A DNA stretch of 64,000 bases from Punica granatum (lineage: Eukaryota; Streptophyta; Magnoliopsida; Myrtales; Lythraceae): the NCBI RefSeq assembly GCF_007655135.1, contig NC_045128.1, positions 13,966,230 to 14,030,229 of the forward strand, given 5' to 3'. The notes below the pieces were generated by a model. That model did no database searches. It saw only the letters and a program-made list of their open reading frames with translations, and was not told the DNA's origin. Shown piece after piece: positions 1 to 17,600 of this stretch. The translations under genes and the position numbers were made by a program. How positions within the stretch are numbered: position 1 is the first letter of the stretch; the number at the start of each line of letters is the position of its first letter.

Positions 1-330
1 TTTAAAGTTTCCGCTGCGCATGAGCATGCTAATATCGTGGTTGTTTCTTTGTTAATCAATGCCGGTGAACTTGGGCAGCTACCTCATGCCGCTTCTGTGC
101 ATATCACTAGAAGGATTCGTTGCTTCTCTTCCGTCTTTCGCAGGTCTAGGCCAGTAAGCGCAATGAAGAGATTAACTAGGTCTCCCAAAGAGGGATATTC
201 TTTGACTTTCAGATGGATGCACCATATCAATGCACGTCCAGTCAGCCTAAGTCGGCTTCTCTTGTATAATTTGCAATATGAACTTCCTGGTAGGGTTGAT
301 ACTTGGCCATATTGAGATACTACAACCTAA
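1..330 (-). other. possible decayed non-LTR retroelement scrap
   Basis: The minus strand reads openly for about 80 codons with a pattern (W-x3-L-K-...-L-x2-L, then a KxEEKxRILLVIC-like stretch) that loosely resembles the C-terminal zinc-binding region of plant LINE reverse transcriptases, followed by frame breaks. The plus strand is also open for 92 codons from position 37, but nothing in it is recognisable. The match is weak and made by eye only. The stretch from here to the end of the kinase gene at about 1.5 kb shows no other supported gene. Confidence 0.2.
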
Positions 331-1819
331 GGCTCATCATAGGTGTTGGAAGCACAATAGGAACTGTCATGACAATAACTACGAACAGTACAAACCAGAG
401 AGACAGAAACAAACTTGGAAAAAAAGCAACAATAAAATCTACTTCCAGATCTAACTATTTCAAGATTTGATTAGATGCCAAGATCCATGAATGAGCTTGG
501 TTTACGAAGAAATCTTTTACATATCTCCAACAATCGGTGCATTTTCCGGAATTTTGAACTAATCTGGAACCAGCCTGTCCAGAAATAGGCACAAGTGGGG
601 ATTGGCCAATTCTGCGTATGCAACCATGTCCCTTATTGCCTTCATCATCTCTTCCATCTTTTGGTAGCGGTCTTACTCATTACTCTTTTTCCTCAGAAAA
701 GGAGCTCAGGTTGATGTGGACCGACCGACCCATTGGAAGGGGCACACCGTTACTGAGGGGTGTTCGGGGGAAAACTAGAGCCCTATGGTTCTTCGTTGGC
801 CTGCTCAAGACCCGACAATTCACTTCTCGCTTTCATATTGTCTCTCCATTCTACATCGAAGCTTATAAAATCTCAGGTTCGAAAAAAAAGGTGGAGAAAA
901 GTAAATGTAATGAATATCGATCATTGAAGACATTCGACGCGAAAGCAATCTTGAGAGAGAGTGTTAAATGTTAACGAGAAGAACGTAAAATAAAGACATA
1001 TTTATGTTGAAAATGCCAATAGCGCCAAAGATTTTTCCTATTGAGACATGAAACTGATCTTTTCAATTCAAATTCATGTTGTCTAAAAATTGGGCCACTG
1101 ACACACTGTCTGCATTCATTTTTAATACGCAATTACGCATTGGAATTTCTTCATAACATCCGTAGACATCATAGCTAAAGAATCAAGCATATACCCAAAA
1201 ATAATTTCTTCTAATCGTATCCCCGGAGCAGTCTCCTGCTCGATTGAGACTCCACTCTCCTCACCATCCTCGAGTCCATTCAATTACTAACCGCAACTTA
1301 AAAATCAAAATGCAAGTCAATGAAGTACTGGACGAGCACCTGTGTTCAATTCTTTTGGCAACACATAGCGCATCTTGGAAAGTTTACAGCACATAGCGAA
1401 TCACTCTCAGAGGCATCCATAGTCCGATGCACCAATCATTATGACATAATTATGAAAGGGGAAATGGAAAAAGAATAAATACAATGACTGATCTTACAAG
1501 GGTCGACAAACTAAATCTCGAAATGAATAGAGCTTTGCCTGCAAGGGAAAGAGAGAAAGCAGGGGGCCAATGCTCGATAGGGCCATAAATGCAACACTAG
1601 TTGAGTGAACATCTTTCGAGTTTTGTTCAAGAACAGCTTGTTAGATCAATCCTTCCAGAAGCAACATCTTCTAGCGCAACCAGCCTTTGAGCATTCAGAG
1701 CCTGAATTGGAAACCAACTTCTGACCCTGCTCACTTCTTTTGCGCTACCAACTCCCAATATCCCCATTATATGAGCTTAGTCCAATGATGTAGAGCAGAC
1801 TGGAGGCCCTAGGTTAAAG

Positions 1820-5667
<3,848 letters not shown>

Positions 5668-5989
5668 CGGCTGCTGGCTCAGAGCCCTGAATCCCGGTTA
5701 TTCTGATTCTAACCCGACAAGCTTGCCGACATTCGCAATAATGGCGATGGAGAAGAAGTAGGAGAATCGAGGAGAGCGTGTTCCGTGATTTCAGAGATAT
5801 GATAGGGTTTCAAGAGCAGAAATGAATGATGAAGAAAGGTGAAAGAAAAGCTTTTTTGAATTTTATTGATGGATGGATGGATGGATTGGATGATTGATTC
5901 TCCACGGCAGTTTGCTTTGAGGCAAAGGGGATAAAACTTGGCAGTATGTTAAGGAAATATACAAGTATTTTTTGGGGAAAAAAGTTAGT

Positions 5990-6870
5990 TTGGGTCCTTC
6001 ACCTTTGGAGTTAAGTTGTCACTTTCGTCCCAAACTTATTTTTTTTGTCCTCAATTTTATCTTTTTTTCCACTTTGGTCCGGGCGTTATTTTTTTCCCGT
6101 TAACGTACCCAATTTATTTTCTGCTTAAAAATAATTTTATTTTATAATTTTGAAATTAAAAAATTAAGAAAAAGGAAATGGAAGATGGGACAAGCAGAGT
6201 GAGAGGGGAAGGGGGCGGGTTATGGCCGCCGATAAATTCTCGATCCTCAAAAATCGCAGTTGAGGTTATCTCAATTGGAAGGGTTAGGCCGCTTGCCAAC
6301 AGCCAACCCCTCAACCCAAAACTCACAATTAGGGTCGTTGTCATCCTCATGGTTGCTAACAGTATGGCACGCCCCCCTCCACCCCAAACCCACCCCCACC
6401 CCCAAAAAAAGTTAGAGTTGTCGGTATCCGCACTGGTCATCAATGACCCGATTTGTGGGGTGCTAGCCAACGATGGCCCTAAGCGCCTCATCCCCTTTTC
6501 TCTCTCTTTTTTTTTTTTTTATTTTTTGGTCTTTTTTATAATTCATGAGGTGGAGTCCTCACTAGCACTAGTAGTCAGCTCACCCTCAATCGGAATCGCT
6601 GGTGGTGAAGCCATTGTCGCCCCCTTCTCACTCCCTCTCTTATGTTTTCCCTCTTCTTTCCTTTTTATATTTTCTAATATTTTTTAATTTTTGAAAAAAA
6701 TAAATAAATATAAAAAATCATTTCTAGGACGGAAAATGTTATTTTAAATAGAAAAAGTAATGTCTAAAGTAAAGTGGTGAAAAAAGAGAAACGTTGAGGA
6801 CGAGAAAGAAAAGGTTTAGAATGAGGGGGAAAAAATAAGGGTTTAGGATGAAAGTGGTAGAAACTCCTTA
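5990..6870. mobile_element. fold-back / MITE-like element upstream of CKL
   Basis: The first roughly 100 bases (GTTTGGGTCC..., GTCACTTTCGTCCCAAAC, ...TCCACTTTGGTCC) recur as an imperfect inverted copy in the last roughly 110 bases (...TTTAGGATGAAAGTGGTAG...). The middle contains a fortuitously open 169-codon frame (6178-6687, plus) of low-complexity proline/serine-rich sequence that I do not regard as a gene. The element begins about 320 bases upstream of the kinase start codon, so it may overlap its promoter. No clear target-site duplication was found. Confidence 0.5.
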
Positions 6871-6938
6871 AAAGAACAATTGTGCCTAATGGGGAAAATG
6901 CGCATAAATCCACCGAGTGCCTACTTTTTAAATACTTG

Positions 6939-6978
6939 CCCTATATATATATATATATATATTATTTATATATATATT
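6939..6978. repeat. (AT)n microsatellite
   Basis: Near-pure alternating AT of about 40 bases, slightly interrupted. Confidence 0.85.
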
Positions 6979-8829
6979 TACGTGAGATAACATGACATGA
7001 GTTATCAGTTTATTAGTTGAGACTAAATCCATTCGGACGTCAGTTTCCTCTGATCACAAGATGCTTCTTCTGGATGTCAAACTCTTGTATTACATATAAA
7101 GTCTATCTATAAAAGGTTAACTTCAGATTAAGCCACATTCTTATAGTTTTAGAAAGCATAGGTGTGATCGACCGAACTCTCTCATAGAGGCCTTAGAAGC
7201 CACCATAAAATGAACTTGCGAGGGCATCAATATTATCTAGTGGTAACATAGACTTAGTCAGATCCCAAATCACGATGTGACCATTGCTTGGTTAGACCAT
7301 GACCGTGGCTACCCCCTACCACGATAAGTGGAGCACTTGAATTATGAATTATGTCCTAATTGATTATGCTATATGTTACAGCAAGGTTTTACATCAGTTG
7401 TAGAGTGGGTTATGGGATGAGTATTTATTTTTGGCACGACAAATGGTTTGGTTGGCCTCTTATGTATGTGTGTGGCCGAGATTGTCTTTGCTTAATTACT
7501 AGATTTTAATCCTATAGATTATCTTTGCTTTTTTTGGGTAATATTGGTCTCATATGTCATGTTCCAAGGAGCTTTCTTCACCTCATAGTTAGCTGGACTA
7601 ACTATACCAAGTCAAGACTGGCAAGCTAGGGGAAGCCTTGGTTGATGAGCCAAATTGTGAATCTAAGGACCATTTATTTACATTTTTGTCTGAAATTACC
7701 AAAGGGATTGTGCTTCGAGAGCTCGATTTTTAGAGAGCACTAAGAGACGAGAAAATCTTAAATATATAATTCTACCTTACAATGGCTTAGTGAACAAGAT
7801 CACTTCGAGTAATAAAAATTATGACAATTACCCCCAATAATTAATACTCATTTCTTGGTTTGTTATAAACTAATTGATACTTTCTCGTCACATGATGAGA
7901 TAGGATTATTAAAAAATTTCTCCTAGGATAGACTGCTCCATAGAGTGGAATATTGTTAATTACTGAGAAAGGTAGGTCACAAGCGACCTAGTCTATATAT
8001 AATATAATCTAGACTACTCTCATTAGAATGTCCCAAGTAACCCTTTTCATGAACTTCCAAGTCTTGGTGAAGCGTCCCTTATAGTTTCCCATTAGCTTTT
8101 AAAATTTTTATTTTCAATTTTTCATAATAATTTTCTTTTATTTTTCACTCCTTGGGAAAACAACTTTTTGTAATAAATTCTTCCTCTTTACTGACATGTA
8201 TATTGATTAATTGTAATTAAAATCTCAATATTATGCACATCCATTTTTAATTAAGCATTATTAATCTTTTTCTATTTTCAATTTTTTGGGAGTAATCTTT
8301 TTATTATATTCTTCCTCTTTACCACTGTGTATATTAGTTAATTTCTATAGCAAATTCATTATTATGCACATTTCATTTAAAAAATAAGCATTATAGATCT
8401 CTTTTTCAATGTTTACCTGTATCACATATCATTATTTTTTACTCTTGAAATTAATAAAAAAAAACTAGAATTTTTTGTTTTTTGCTAAAGCCACCAATAA
8501 AACTATTTGAACATTTTTAAATTTAATTTATAATATATTTACTAAATTTTCTTCCCGTGAATGTTATTATTGAAAAGTTAAAAATGCAAACGCATGCGTG
8601 ACGGGCGGGTCACATGGCTAGTTATTATATAAATTTGCTTCGTCACATTATAATAGAACACCAGGACACAGTATGCGCGCGTTATCGCAGTTTGAAAATA
8701 TTTATCATCTATTTTTTTGTTTATCATAATAGTTTGTGAAATAACTAATATAAAATATAATTGAAACTAATGATAAAACTGCTTATGTGCAAAATTTATG
8801 AACTCTCATTGATATTAAATAATTGAAAT
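6979..8829. other. intergenic, no gene recognised
   Basis: AT-rich with stops in every frame. No protein homology was recognised. A short GC-rich island near 8585-8620 (cgcatgcgtgacgggcggg) stands out from its surroundings and ends in CTAGT, as other short repeat ends in this window do. Confidence 0.5.
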
Positions 8830-9401
8830 TGTAAAATTTCCACTTGATCCTACACAAACTTGAGCCCATCTGCAACCCAAAAACTTAAGCTGATAGGTTA
8901 CTGGACCCAAATCTCATATAAGCTTGTGGTTTCTTTTCTAATTTTTCCATGTGGGATAACGTATCTCAACACCCGCTCTCACGTGACAATGTGTGGTCCA
9001 ACACGTGCCACGTGCCCTTAACAATTGACCACGAGCCATATATCCTCTTCCGTGCTCGTGCAAGGAGGGACAAATATCAAATTAGCCTCGAGCTCCACAC
9101 TCGAGCCTAACTAGAGGTGCAACTTTAGCTACCTCGAAACTGGACAAGGCCATTCTTAGGCCCGATTAACATGAGGCGCACTCTTGGCTGCCTCGAAACT
9201 GAATATGGCGTGGTGTGAGCCCACATGAGCATGCAGAAGCATAACCCGCTATGATACCATATAAAATTTCCACTTGAGCCTACACAAACTTGAGCCCATC
9301 TGCAACCCAAAAGCTTAAGCTGATTGGTTACTGAACCCAAATCTCATATAAGCTTGCGGTTTCTTTTTTAATTTTTCCATGTGGGATAATGTATCTCAAC
9401 A
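8830..9401 (-). mobile_element. TRIM (miniature LTR retrotransposon), complete, TSD GAAAT
   Basis: Two 142-bp direct repeats (8830-8971 and 9260-9401) are nearly identical. On the minus strand each begins TGTTGAGATAC and ends ...ATTTTACA or ...ATTTTATA. Immediately inside the upstream LTR is a primer-binding site TGGTATCATAGC (9248-9259), one base off the usual initiator-Met-tRNA site TGGTATCAGAGC. A purine-rich tract GAGAGCGGG lies against the downstream LTR (8972-8980). The 5 bases on both flanks are GAAAT (8825-8829 and 9402-9406), a target-site duplication. The internal part is under 300 bp and codes for nothing, so the element needs proteins from an autonomous relative. Confidence 0.85.
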
Positions 9402-10054
9402 GAAATTTTCAAAAGACTGTACTAATCAAAATTGCGTATGGTATAAAAGCTAACACATACCCATGCTAATTTTAATTTGAATTTTCAATTTTTCTAATAA
9501 TTAGAAAATCGTGAAAATGCTAACTTTAAGTGGACGAACTTTACTTGCAGTATTTTAAAGCATCTCGTAGTAACAACGAAGTTAATAATCAGTTGAGAAT
9601 TAACCTCAATCAATATACTGGTATAATCTTGAGTTTCACTAAAAAAATAAACACACTTTTAACATCCCAAATAAAAAATCATATTTAAACCGGTAAGAAA
9701 TTGAAATAGACCTTTTAGCAATGTGGTGTTGTTTTAGATTAATTACCATTTGTTCCTATAAAGTAAGGTCTCAAGTGTGAATATCAGGATTGAAGAAAAT
9801 TCAAGATCGAGAGAGCTTTATCTTTGGGGGTCGACCTCGCTCGAACCAGTTTAGTCGTATCCGTTGAACTTCCGAGTATCGTGTGATGAACGCTAAAAAA
9901 GGCTTATACTTCAATTTAAAAAAATTAAAAATGCTTTTTTAGAAAATAAAGCGGGTAGGTCCCCACTTGTTTGAAATAATATTCACCATTGGGAGAACTA
10001 TATCCCTTAGTGGAATTCAATGGGAATTTTATTGATTAGTGGGTCAACATCACC

Positions 10055-10170
10055 CAAGCATAGATTAATCAGACTTGTTAAACTTCCAAATATCAGGTGG
10101 TGCACTAAGATAATTTAGCACGAACATATATAGATTAATCGGACTTGTTCAATTTCCAAATATCAGTTGG
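10055..10170. repeat. imperfect 70-bp tandem repeat, 2 copies
   Basis: The motif TAGATTAATCnGACTTGTT followed by CCAAATATCAG and TGGTGCAC starts at 10061 and again at 10131, a period of 70 bases with a few substitutions. Confidence 0.75.
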
Positions 10171-10849
10171 TGCACATGGAAGAAAAGACTTTCATTTCAG
10201 TTGATCACACCAAATATTAATCCTCCCTGCTCTCTTTGTGGGCTTTCATTTATTGTATAAAATATGACGGGAAAAGAAATCTAGAATGAAGCAGGTGGAC
10301 TCTGAAATTTCTGCCGTACATATCACAGCGTAATGCTCAAGTAAGAGGAGCATCCCTTCCCTTCCGAATTTTGCAACAAACTTGATTCCTACTGCTTCCC
10401 TTTTTTGTTTAAGACTTGAGAGCCCTCTGTTAGTTATTTCTTTTGTCCTTTATTTGTTCATGTTGGATGTAATAATATGTTTTTATTATGTTGTTGAACT
10501 CATGCATTGTACGAATTTTGTTCAAAAAATTTCATAATAAGAAATTAAGTATGAAAATAATAATTGATGTGGATTAAAGAGTTTGTGTTACATTGCAATT
10601 CTTATTCTTCGTTTTTTTTATCCTACGAATTTGAATATGGGAAATTTTATATTACAATAACAAATATTTAATTCGAGAATTATAAGTAAATATTCGTGTA
10701 CATATTTATCGTTTCAATTATTAATGAAATTTCTAATAAAATAATTTTAAAAGTTCTGTTCCTTTAAACCTTTGAACTTCTATATTCTTTTATGTATTTT
10801 TCTTATATATTAATTGTTGGCGAATTTGAATAAATTGAATTGATTTTAA

Positions 10850-11180
10850 TAATTTATGTAATGAAACTTTAATTTATCTTTTCTCTTATATTATTATTAA
10901 CCATAATAATAAATTATTATCATTAATTTCATTATGATATATTAACATATGAATTAATAAGACATTTACTATTTTGTCCATGCTTATTAGGTTGGAATCA
11001 AGTTTATGATTTTAATAAATTAATTTAATGAATCTTTAATTTCTCTTTTCTCTTATATTATTATTATTCATAATAATAAATTATTATTTTTTAATTTCAT
11101 TATAATATATTAACATATGAATTGGTAAGACAGTTATTATTTTGCTTAAATTTATTAGGTTGGTAGGTTGGAGTCAAGTT
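10850..11180. repeat. 167-bp tandem duplication, 2 diverged copies
   Basis: TTCTCTTATATTATTATTA starts at 10881 and again at 11048. Flanking blocks (GATATATTAACATATGAATT, then TTATTAGGTTGG) keep the same order and spacing in both copies. Confidence 0.75.
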
Positions 11181-13904
11181 TATATATTATATTATATAAT
11201 CATTTAATTTCAATATAATATATTAACAACGGACGGAGCAATCCCAATTGCCCCAGAGGAAGGAGCTTATGGAGAAAGCATAGGATGGAGCTCATGGAGA
11301 GGGCATAGGATGGAGATGGTGGAGGAAGTGTGCTAAGCTATTCCCGGTTGGCTAGAAAATAGGGCTCCATCAGCATTCCATCTAATTTTCAACGGAATAT
11401 TGACGGCGTGATGCACAGTAAAAAATATCTAAAAATTTATGGCATCTCGAAAAAATATTTGGATTTATGACATGACTGTGACATGCAGTGTTATTTACCA
11501 TATTATTTTTAATTATTATTAATTTATAAAAAAATAATTTTATTTCAAAATAGGTCATATCGGTATCATAAAAACTTTTGTTCCTTGTTGATTAATTCAT
11601 TGAGATCATTAGTAATTTTACGTATATTACTTTTTGAATTTTGAGAGAAACTCTCCTTTACTTTAACAGTATTTGCCATCACTAATTTGGACCTCTAGTT
11701 GTTGCTATTCTATTTTTCATTATTGCTAGTGTTCAATCCCGTGCGTTACACGGGTTTATGTTCATTTATTTATATTTTGTACGAATAATAATTATCACAT
11801 TTTGAGATATTAATTTACTTATTAGTATTAAAAATAAAAGTTCTCAACAATCAATTTTCAAAAATAATTTTCAATAGAGTTGCATGAATGCATTTGAATA
11901 GTTCAATTATAATTTTACAATCAACGTTCATTTTATGTCATGTAAATTTATAATTTCTTTAGCAATTTTACTTTGTGTTGTATATAATTATATTATTTAT
12001 ATATATTTTTATTCTTTTAATTTTCTTTTAATTATTATATAGTTATATAGTGAGTAGGAGATTTAGATACATTAATTGTATTTACTGAAAAAATTTAATT
12101 ATTACCTTTGTTCTTTAGTTTTTTGTTTCCATATTTTTTAAATTTTCTTTTAAGCATTTATTATGCACCCAACTAAATTTTAGTTTGACTTTAGGTTTTA
12201 TTTTGTCAATATTTATTCTTCCTCCTCTCTATATCCTAAAAAATAATAGTAATGTTTGCCAAGTAAGTGGAGGTGTCATTATGCATGAACTCTTAAATTT
12301 TCTTAGCAAGCAAGCAAGTGAAATATTAAATTTTCTTAGCAAGCATGACATGGCAGTAAGGAACTAGTTTATCTTTTTCTCAACATAACTTTACCTTTAT
12401 TTTGTCAACTCTCGCATATGGCCATTGTCAGAAAATAATTAATACATTTTTTTTTTAAGAAATGCACATATGATAAGGCGGTAACAGAAAATGCAATAGA
12501 AATTTTGAAGGCTCTCAGCAGCTATACAGAGAAGAAATCTACTATCGCGATTTGTTCTTTTTTTTTTTTTGTGTCTTACGATAATAGTAGTAATATACTA
12601 TTATAAGAAACATATACATATATTTGGATATAATTATAATTAAATTGCGAGGAAGTTTTCCACTATCACTTTTTCACATAGGATGTGGCCACATCTCGAG
12701 AAACTTTTTCTAAGTGGCTAGTTTTTCCTTGTCTAGAGTTAGCCGATAGAACTACAACAAACTTTTTATTACCGGAATTTCACTTTTTCTATCTACATAT
12801 AGACCATATATATCAGAAACGATAAAAATCCTTACCTCTCGAAAATTACGTGTGGAGAAAATTCATGAATTCATTTTGTGCAGCTCCAAGGAGTGAATTG
12901 TCTGGATAGATTTGGATTTCCTTTTGGTAGAAGGATCATTCTAAGAGAATGGATATTTAAAAGTAATGATTCAAAGGCGACAACAAACAAATATTTCCTC
13001 ACTAAATAAATCTATAAGTTAACTTGATAGTAACTTTTCCCTTTAATATTGTCAATCCTCCAATATTAATACCCTTCTACTTTTGTAGGTGCCCGAAAAG
13101 TTGCGCCTCAACTACTTTTTCAATTTCATATAAGCGATGACTTTTGTTGGTGTTTGTCACAGGGGAAAAACTATTGTAAACACCTGCACATGGCACGAGT
13201 AAGCTTGACAAAGCATAAAGAAAGAAGATGGGGCAATGGTAATACGTGACAACTTCCCTTTTTTATTTTTATTTTTTGAACTCAGTGCGTGTGAACTTGA
13301 CCCGATTAATTTCAAAGCTCTGCGAACCTCCAACAATGCACGAATAATCACGCCAAATACGCTCCGATTGCTCCAAGAGATTTCGAACCTGAATCGGGAA
13401 TATCCTGACCGTTCAAATTTACTATTTAGATCTCAAATTTGAAAACTGTTGAGACTACTCAAATTGCTTTACTCTAAAAACCTGATCCACACAACCGATA
13501 ACACGGGTCGTTCTATGATTGGTCCGCATCATAATACATTCTACAGGGAAAAAAAACCTCAGATCCAAAAGTTCCATCTTTTCTTTACGTGCTAAATATG
13601 GGACCACTCGACCATATGAGATATCGAAATCCACCATCGATTTATATACAGTATCCCTCTCATGAAACGAGAAAGGTCAACAGAGATTGATTGGTCCATA
13701 ACCAGTCTCTATCTCGACCAACCCAGTCCAGTCAGCATCAGCATAGGCACCAAACAACCAAATCCACATGCAGCCAAGGCAAGGGGAAGAATTAGTTGGA
13801 AGCTTGTGGCCCTGACTGATGAAAGTTAGCTTCGCTCATGAAGGGAAGGGAGGATGAGGTGGAATGCCTAGTAACACATTAAGATGACTGATCATGTGTA
13901 ATAA

Positions 13905-14626
13905 TTAGTCGATCCGGGAGCCTTTTCGATTCATCAAGTCATGGTAGTACAGAAGCACACACATGGGTTGGCCGAAGATGCAAAATATGAACCAGAAGAT
14001 CATATTCCCCACCTGCACAATCACACCAGCTATTAATATCACGCAAATTAGCATAGAGTACAATTGCAGCTTTTTAAATCATCGTGTTGGACCATTAGTA
14101 CGGGATCTTGCAATTTAAGACGTACCATGGAGCTCTGGAACTTCTTTTGTAGGTAGGTCGTGATCAAAACCAAGGGAACCTATCAAGGATAGGAAGAAAA
14201 GAGTCAGCGGTTTATTAATCCCCTGGGAAATTTTGCCGATACATCATGGTTCCCACCAAATAAATACGGGCACCGCATATTATTAAGCTCTTCATGGAGG
14301 ACAAAGGGGTGTTCGTGTATTTAGAAACCAATTTCATCTTACCTGAAACATAATTCCTATAAATGCCCATAGCTTGAACACGTGACATGGAACAGCAATA
14401 CACAGCTGCACACAAAGAACGACAGAAAGAGGTTACCCTCTGTAATCTAATATGCTATGAAAAGGACCCAACAGATGGCAAATTAGTGAAGTATTTCTTC
14501 TGTAAAACTGTTCGATAGATGATTCGACTGAAAAATTAAAGGTCAAAAGGCAAAGCATATTACTAGTTCACGTCCTTCACAACATGATAAATGCAAAAGA
14601 TCTATGAAGAAAAGGGAAGGGGAGGG

Positions 14627-14668
<42 letters not shown>

Positions 14669-17600
14669 GTGGGGAGTAAAAGGCAACCCTTTTAGTACAA
14701 TGGAGGCCTACCTCATGAAACACTGCAGACACTATAAAGGCAATAAGAACCGCAACTCCCTGAAACGAAGGCCCACAAGGAATTAGTATGTGGAAATATA
14801 AAACTTACTACTATCGCAATGCTTAATACAATTGTCATCTTCTTTTGTCCCCTCTTCTGGTGGAAGAAAGGTAATGAGATTACAGAGAGCCTATGTTCAG
14901 TACTTGGTAATTTCATATAACAACAGGTTTTCTAAGACTCAATACCATAGTCAAACAGACTCTTTGAAAACAACACAGATCAACTTCTTGCTATTGCCAC
15001 AGAATTTCTGTTTTCCCCAACCATGTGCTTAGGAAGAAGAGGAAACTTTAGTTACCCTTGGTATTCCATTCCTCAAGCAAGGAAAGTAGATATGCCGCAC
15101 CATCCACTTATGAACAGGCTGCAGAAAATAAGAACTTTGTCATTCAGTCTTCACTGCAATTTGATTGTGGTAAGGAAATCCTTTTTAGGAGTAGATTCAT
15201 CACATCATCTACCAAAATCATGCGGAAGAAGAGATATATTTATAGATTCATCACATCATCTACCAAAATCACGCGGAAGAAGAGATATATTTATCTAATG
15301 AACAGAGCAAGACCCAACCTTATCCTAGTAACTTATAACCCAAGTTCAAAAATAAGACCAGTGACACGAGCTATATTTCTTTTAAATACAGAAAAAAAAC
15401 GATTTAAGCATAATTAGCAGCAAGTAGTATAGCTCTTTCATGGATTTATGTAGTCTTATGGTTGATAAAGAGTAACACAAGAGTGACGACTAGTATATGA
15501 AGACAAGTAAAGAAACGTACCATGTTCCACATCCTCCAATACTGATGAAACGGCATGTAGTTATTGCAGAAGACGACAAGCAAAGACTGAAGTCAGCAGA
15601 TTATTACTAAAAAACAATACAACGAAGAAAGAAATAAATATAGGGCACTACCTCCTCAACTGTCTTTGCATTCCACCAGTCTTTATAGAATTCACGATCA
15701 CCAAAACAGAGAAGCTCTGCCAGTATGTTTAACCTATACTGAAGATGCTATTAATTAGAAATGTCCCTAAGGTAACATCATGACAAGCAGTATATATATT
15801 GAGGAGAATTCATCACAAATCACCTTCACAATGTAAAATTATGAGACTATGCATATTCATGCAACAAGACACAAGAAGATATTGAAAGGATTTTTTCAGA
15901 CCAGGAAGAGCAAACGCACCAGAGATGAAAGAAGCAGTAGAACATGCAGAGCCAAACGTATAAATTTGGAACAGAAAGCTTCAAAACTCTCTCAATGGCA
16001 TATAAGAAATTCCCTTTCAGGGGGTGTTGAGAATTTTGCACGATTGGATTGATATACTGCAATAAAACAAGACAAGTGAGAACCAAACAATTCCACTAGA
16101 AAAGAAATGCAATATTAAATATAGACTCAAAGATGCCCACTTGTTCAACGATAAAGCCCATAACTCCTGTGAACAATATTAACTTAATGACTTGGCGAAC
16201 TGCCCAACCTTTGCGTACACATAGTGTGCGAGGATAGGAAAGCTGCAGAAAAAGCACCAAAAGTGAGACACATACAATCAACTGGAGAAGGCACAATGAC
16301 CATTTCAAGTAAGGACAATCCTTTCCTTTATTTTAGTATAACCACAATCTAGACTATAAAACAGAAACGATGATATTATGTTCAAAATCTTTATCGCATA
16401 AAGAAAAGATTTTTCAAGACAATTTCACTAAGATGGGCCAGCTTATTAAGCTAAAACGAGTGATAGAATTGGATGGCACTAGACGATCAGACTATCCAAA
16501 TGTTATAATATCCCAAGTTTTAAAACGTAACTGCAAGAAGACCAAAAGTGTGTGACGCTTCAGGCTTCAGCAACAATAATTCTTTCTTACAAGACCACAA
16601 AGGAGGACATCATGCGTTATGTTAGAAGAAACAGATTCTTGATAAATTTATTAAAGAAGATTTAGCTGCTGAGTAATATATTACTACTTATTTCTATCCA
16701 TAAAACATTGGCAGACCCTCAGTGAAATGATTGGCAAGCTCCTTCTCTACTTGTGTTCAACTATTCAGAAAATTTAGTGCCTATAAAATATACAAAATCT
16801 GAAGATACAAAAAGATGGAACTGATAACATTCGAGATTATGCAGGATTATACACGAAAGACTCTCTCTAGCCCTATGTCTACCATACCCCAACCATGCAC
16901 CAAAGCAACATTTCATGAGCATTACCTGGTAACATAGGGTGGGTGCAACCATGAAGTATATCAAATCCTTGAAGTCCACACGGTAAGGATGCTCTACAAT
17001 TATTGGATCAGCAATGGCATCGCCCTGCACTCAGACTAGAACCATCAGGAGAAGCTAATCGGAAGAAGTAGATATTTGTCTGCTAAAGAGAAGTGAGAGG
17101 GAAAACAGTAAAAATATAAGAACAGCATGCCTGATTTGCCATCTTTTCTTGGGAATATTAGACCAAAAATTTCCAAAATTACCTTATCAAGAGACTTGGC
17201 AACTGATCTCATATCGTAATTCGTGTGCGCATATGACACCAATTTAAGCCACACAATGCAAGCGAAGAGCATTAGAGCAACACCAGATTGAACAGCAGAA
17301 TCACACCTGTATATTGATTGACACATGAAAACATCCTCAATATAACATTGGCTGGACTTCAGATTGACAAGTATTTGATACAAAATATTCTAAAACTGAC
17401 TAACCTCAGAATCACAAAAACAGGATAAAGAATGGACGCAGAAGTGATGAATATATGAGAACAAACAACAACCTGCAAAAGAACATAATGAACTCTCTTA
17501 GGCTAAGCTGATAAGAAACATGTACTTGGGAAAAGGAACAAGCTCATTCTTACATTCCATTAACTTAACAAGTGTACAACAAACATGAAAGCATAAGCCC

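Larger units (their letters stand above)
9407..13890. other. AT-rich intergenic region with short internal duplications, no gene recognised
   Basis: No supported coding sequence. It contains an imperfect 70-bp tandem repeat (about 10055-10170), a 167-bp tandem duplication (about 10850-11180), and a GC-rich hairpin-like motif near 11736 (cccgtgcgttacacggg) of a kind seen at the ends of dispersed plant repeats. Short open frames at 13157-13637 show no recognisable product. Near 13380 the minus strand has a GGTTCGAAATC box-B-like motif, too little to call a SINE. Confidence 0.5.

Noticed and set aside
618..974. 118-codon plus-strand frame with a basic, hydrophobic-rich peptide
   Set aside because: I considered organelle-derived DNA because of its composition, but no organelle gene could be named from it and the flanks give no support.
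6178..6687. 169-codon plus-strand frame
   Set aside because: Low-complexity, lies within the fold-back element, and the opposite strand is also partly open; no domain.
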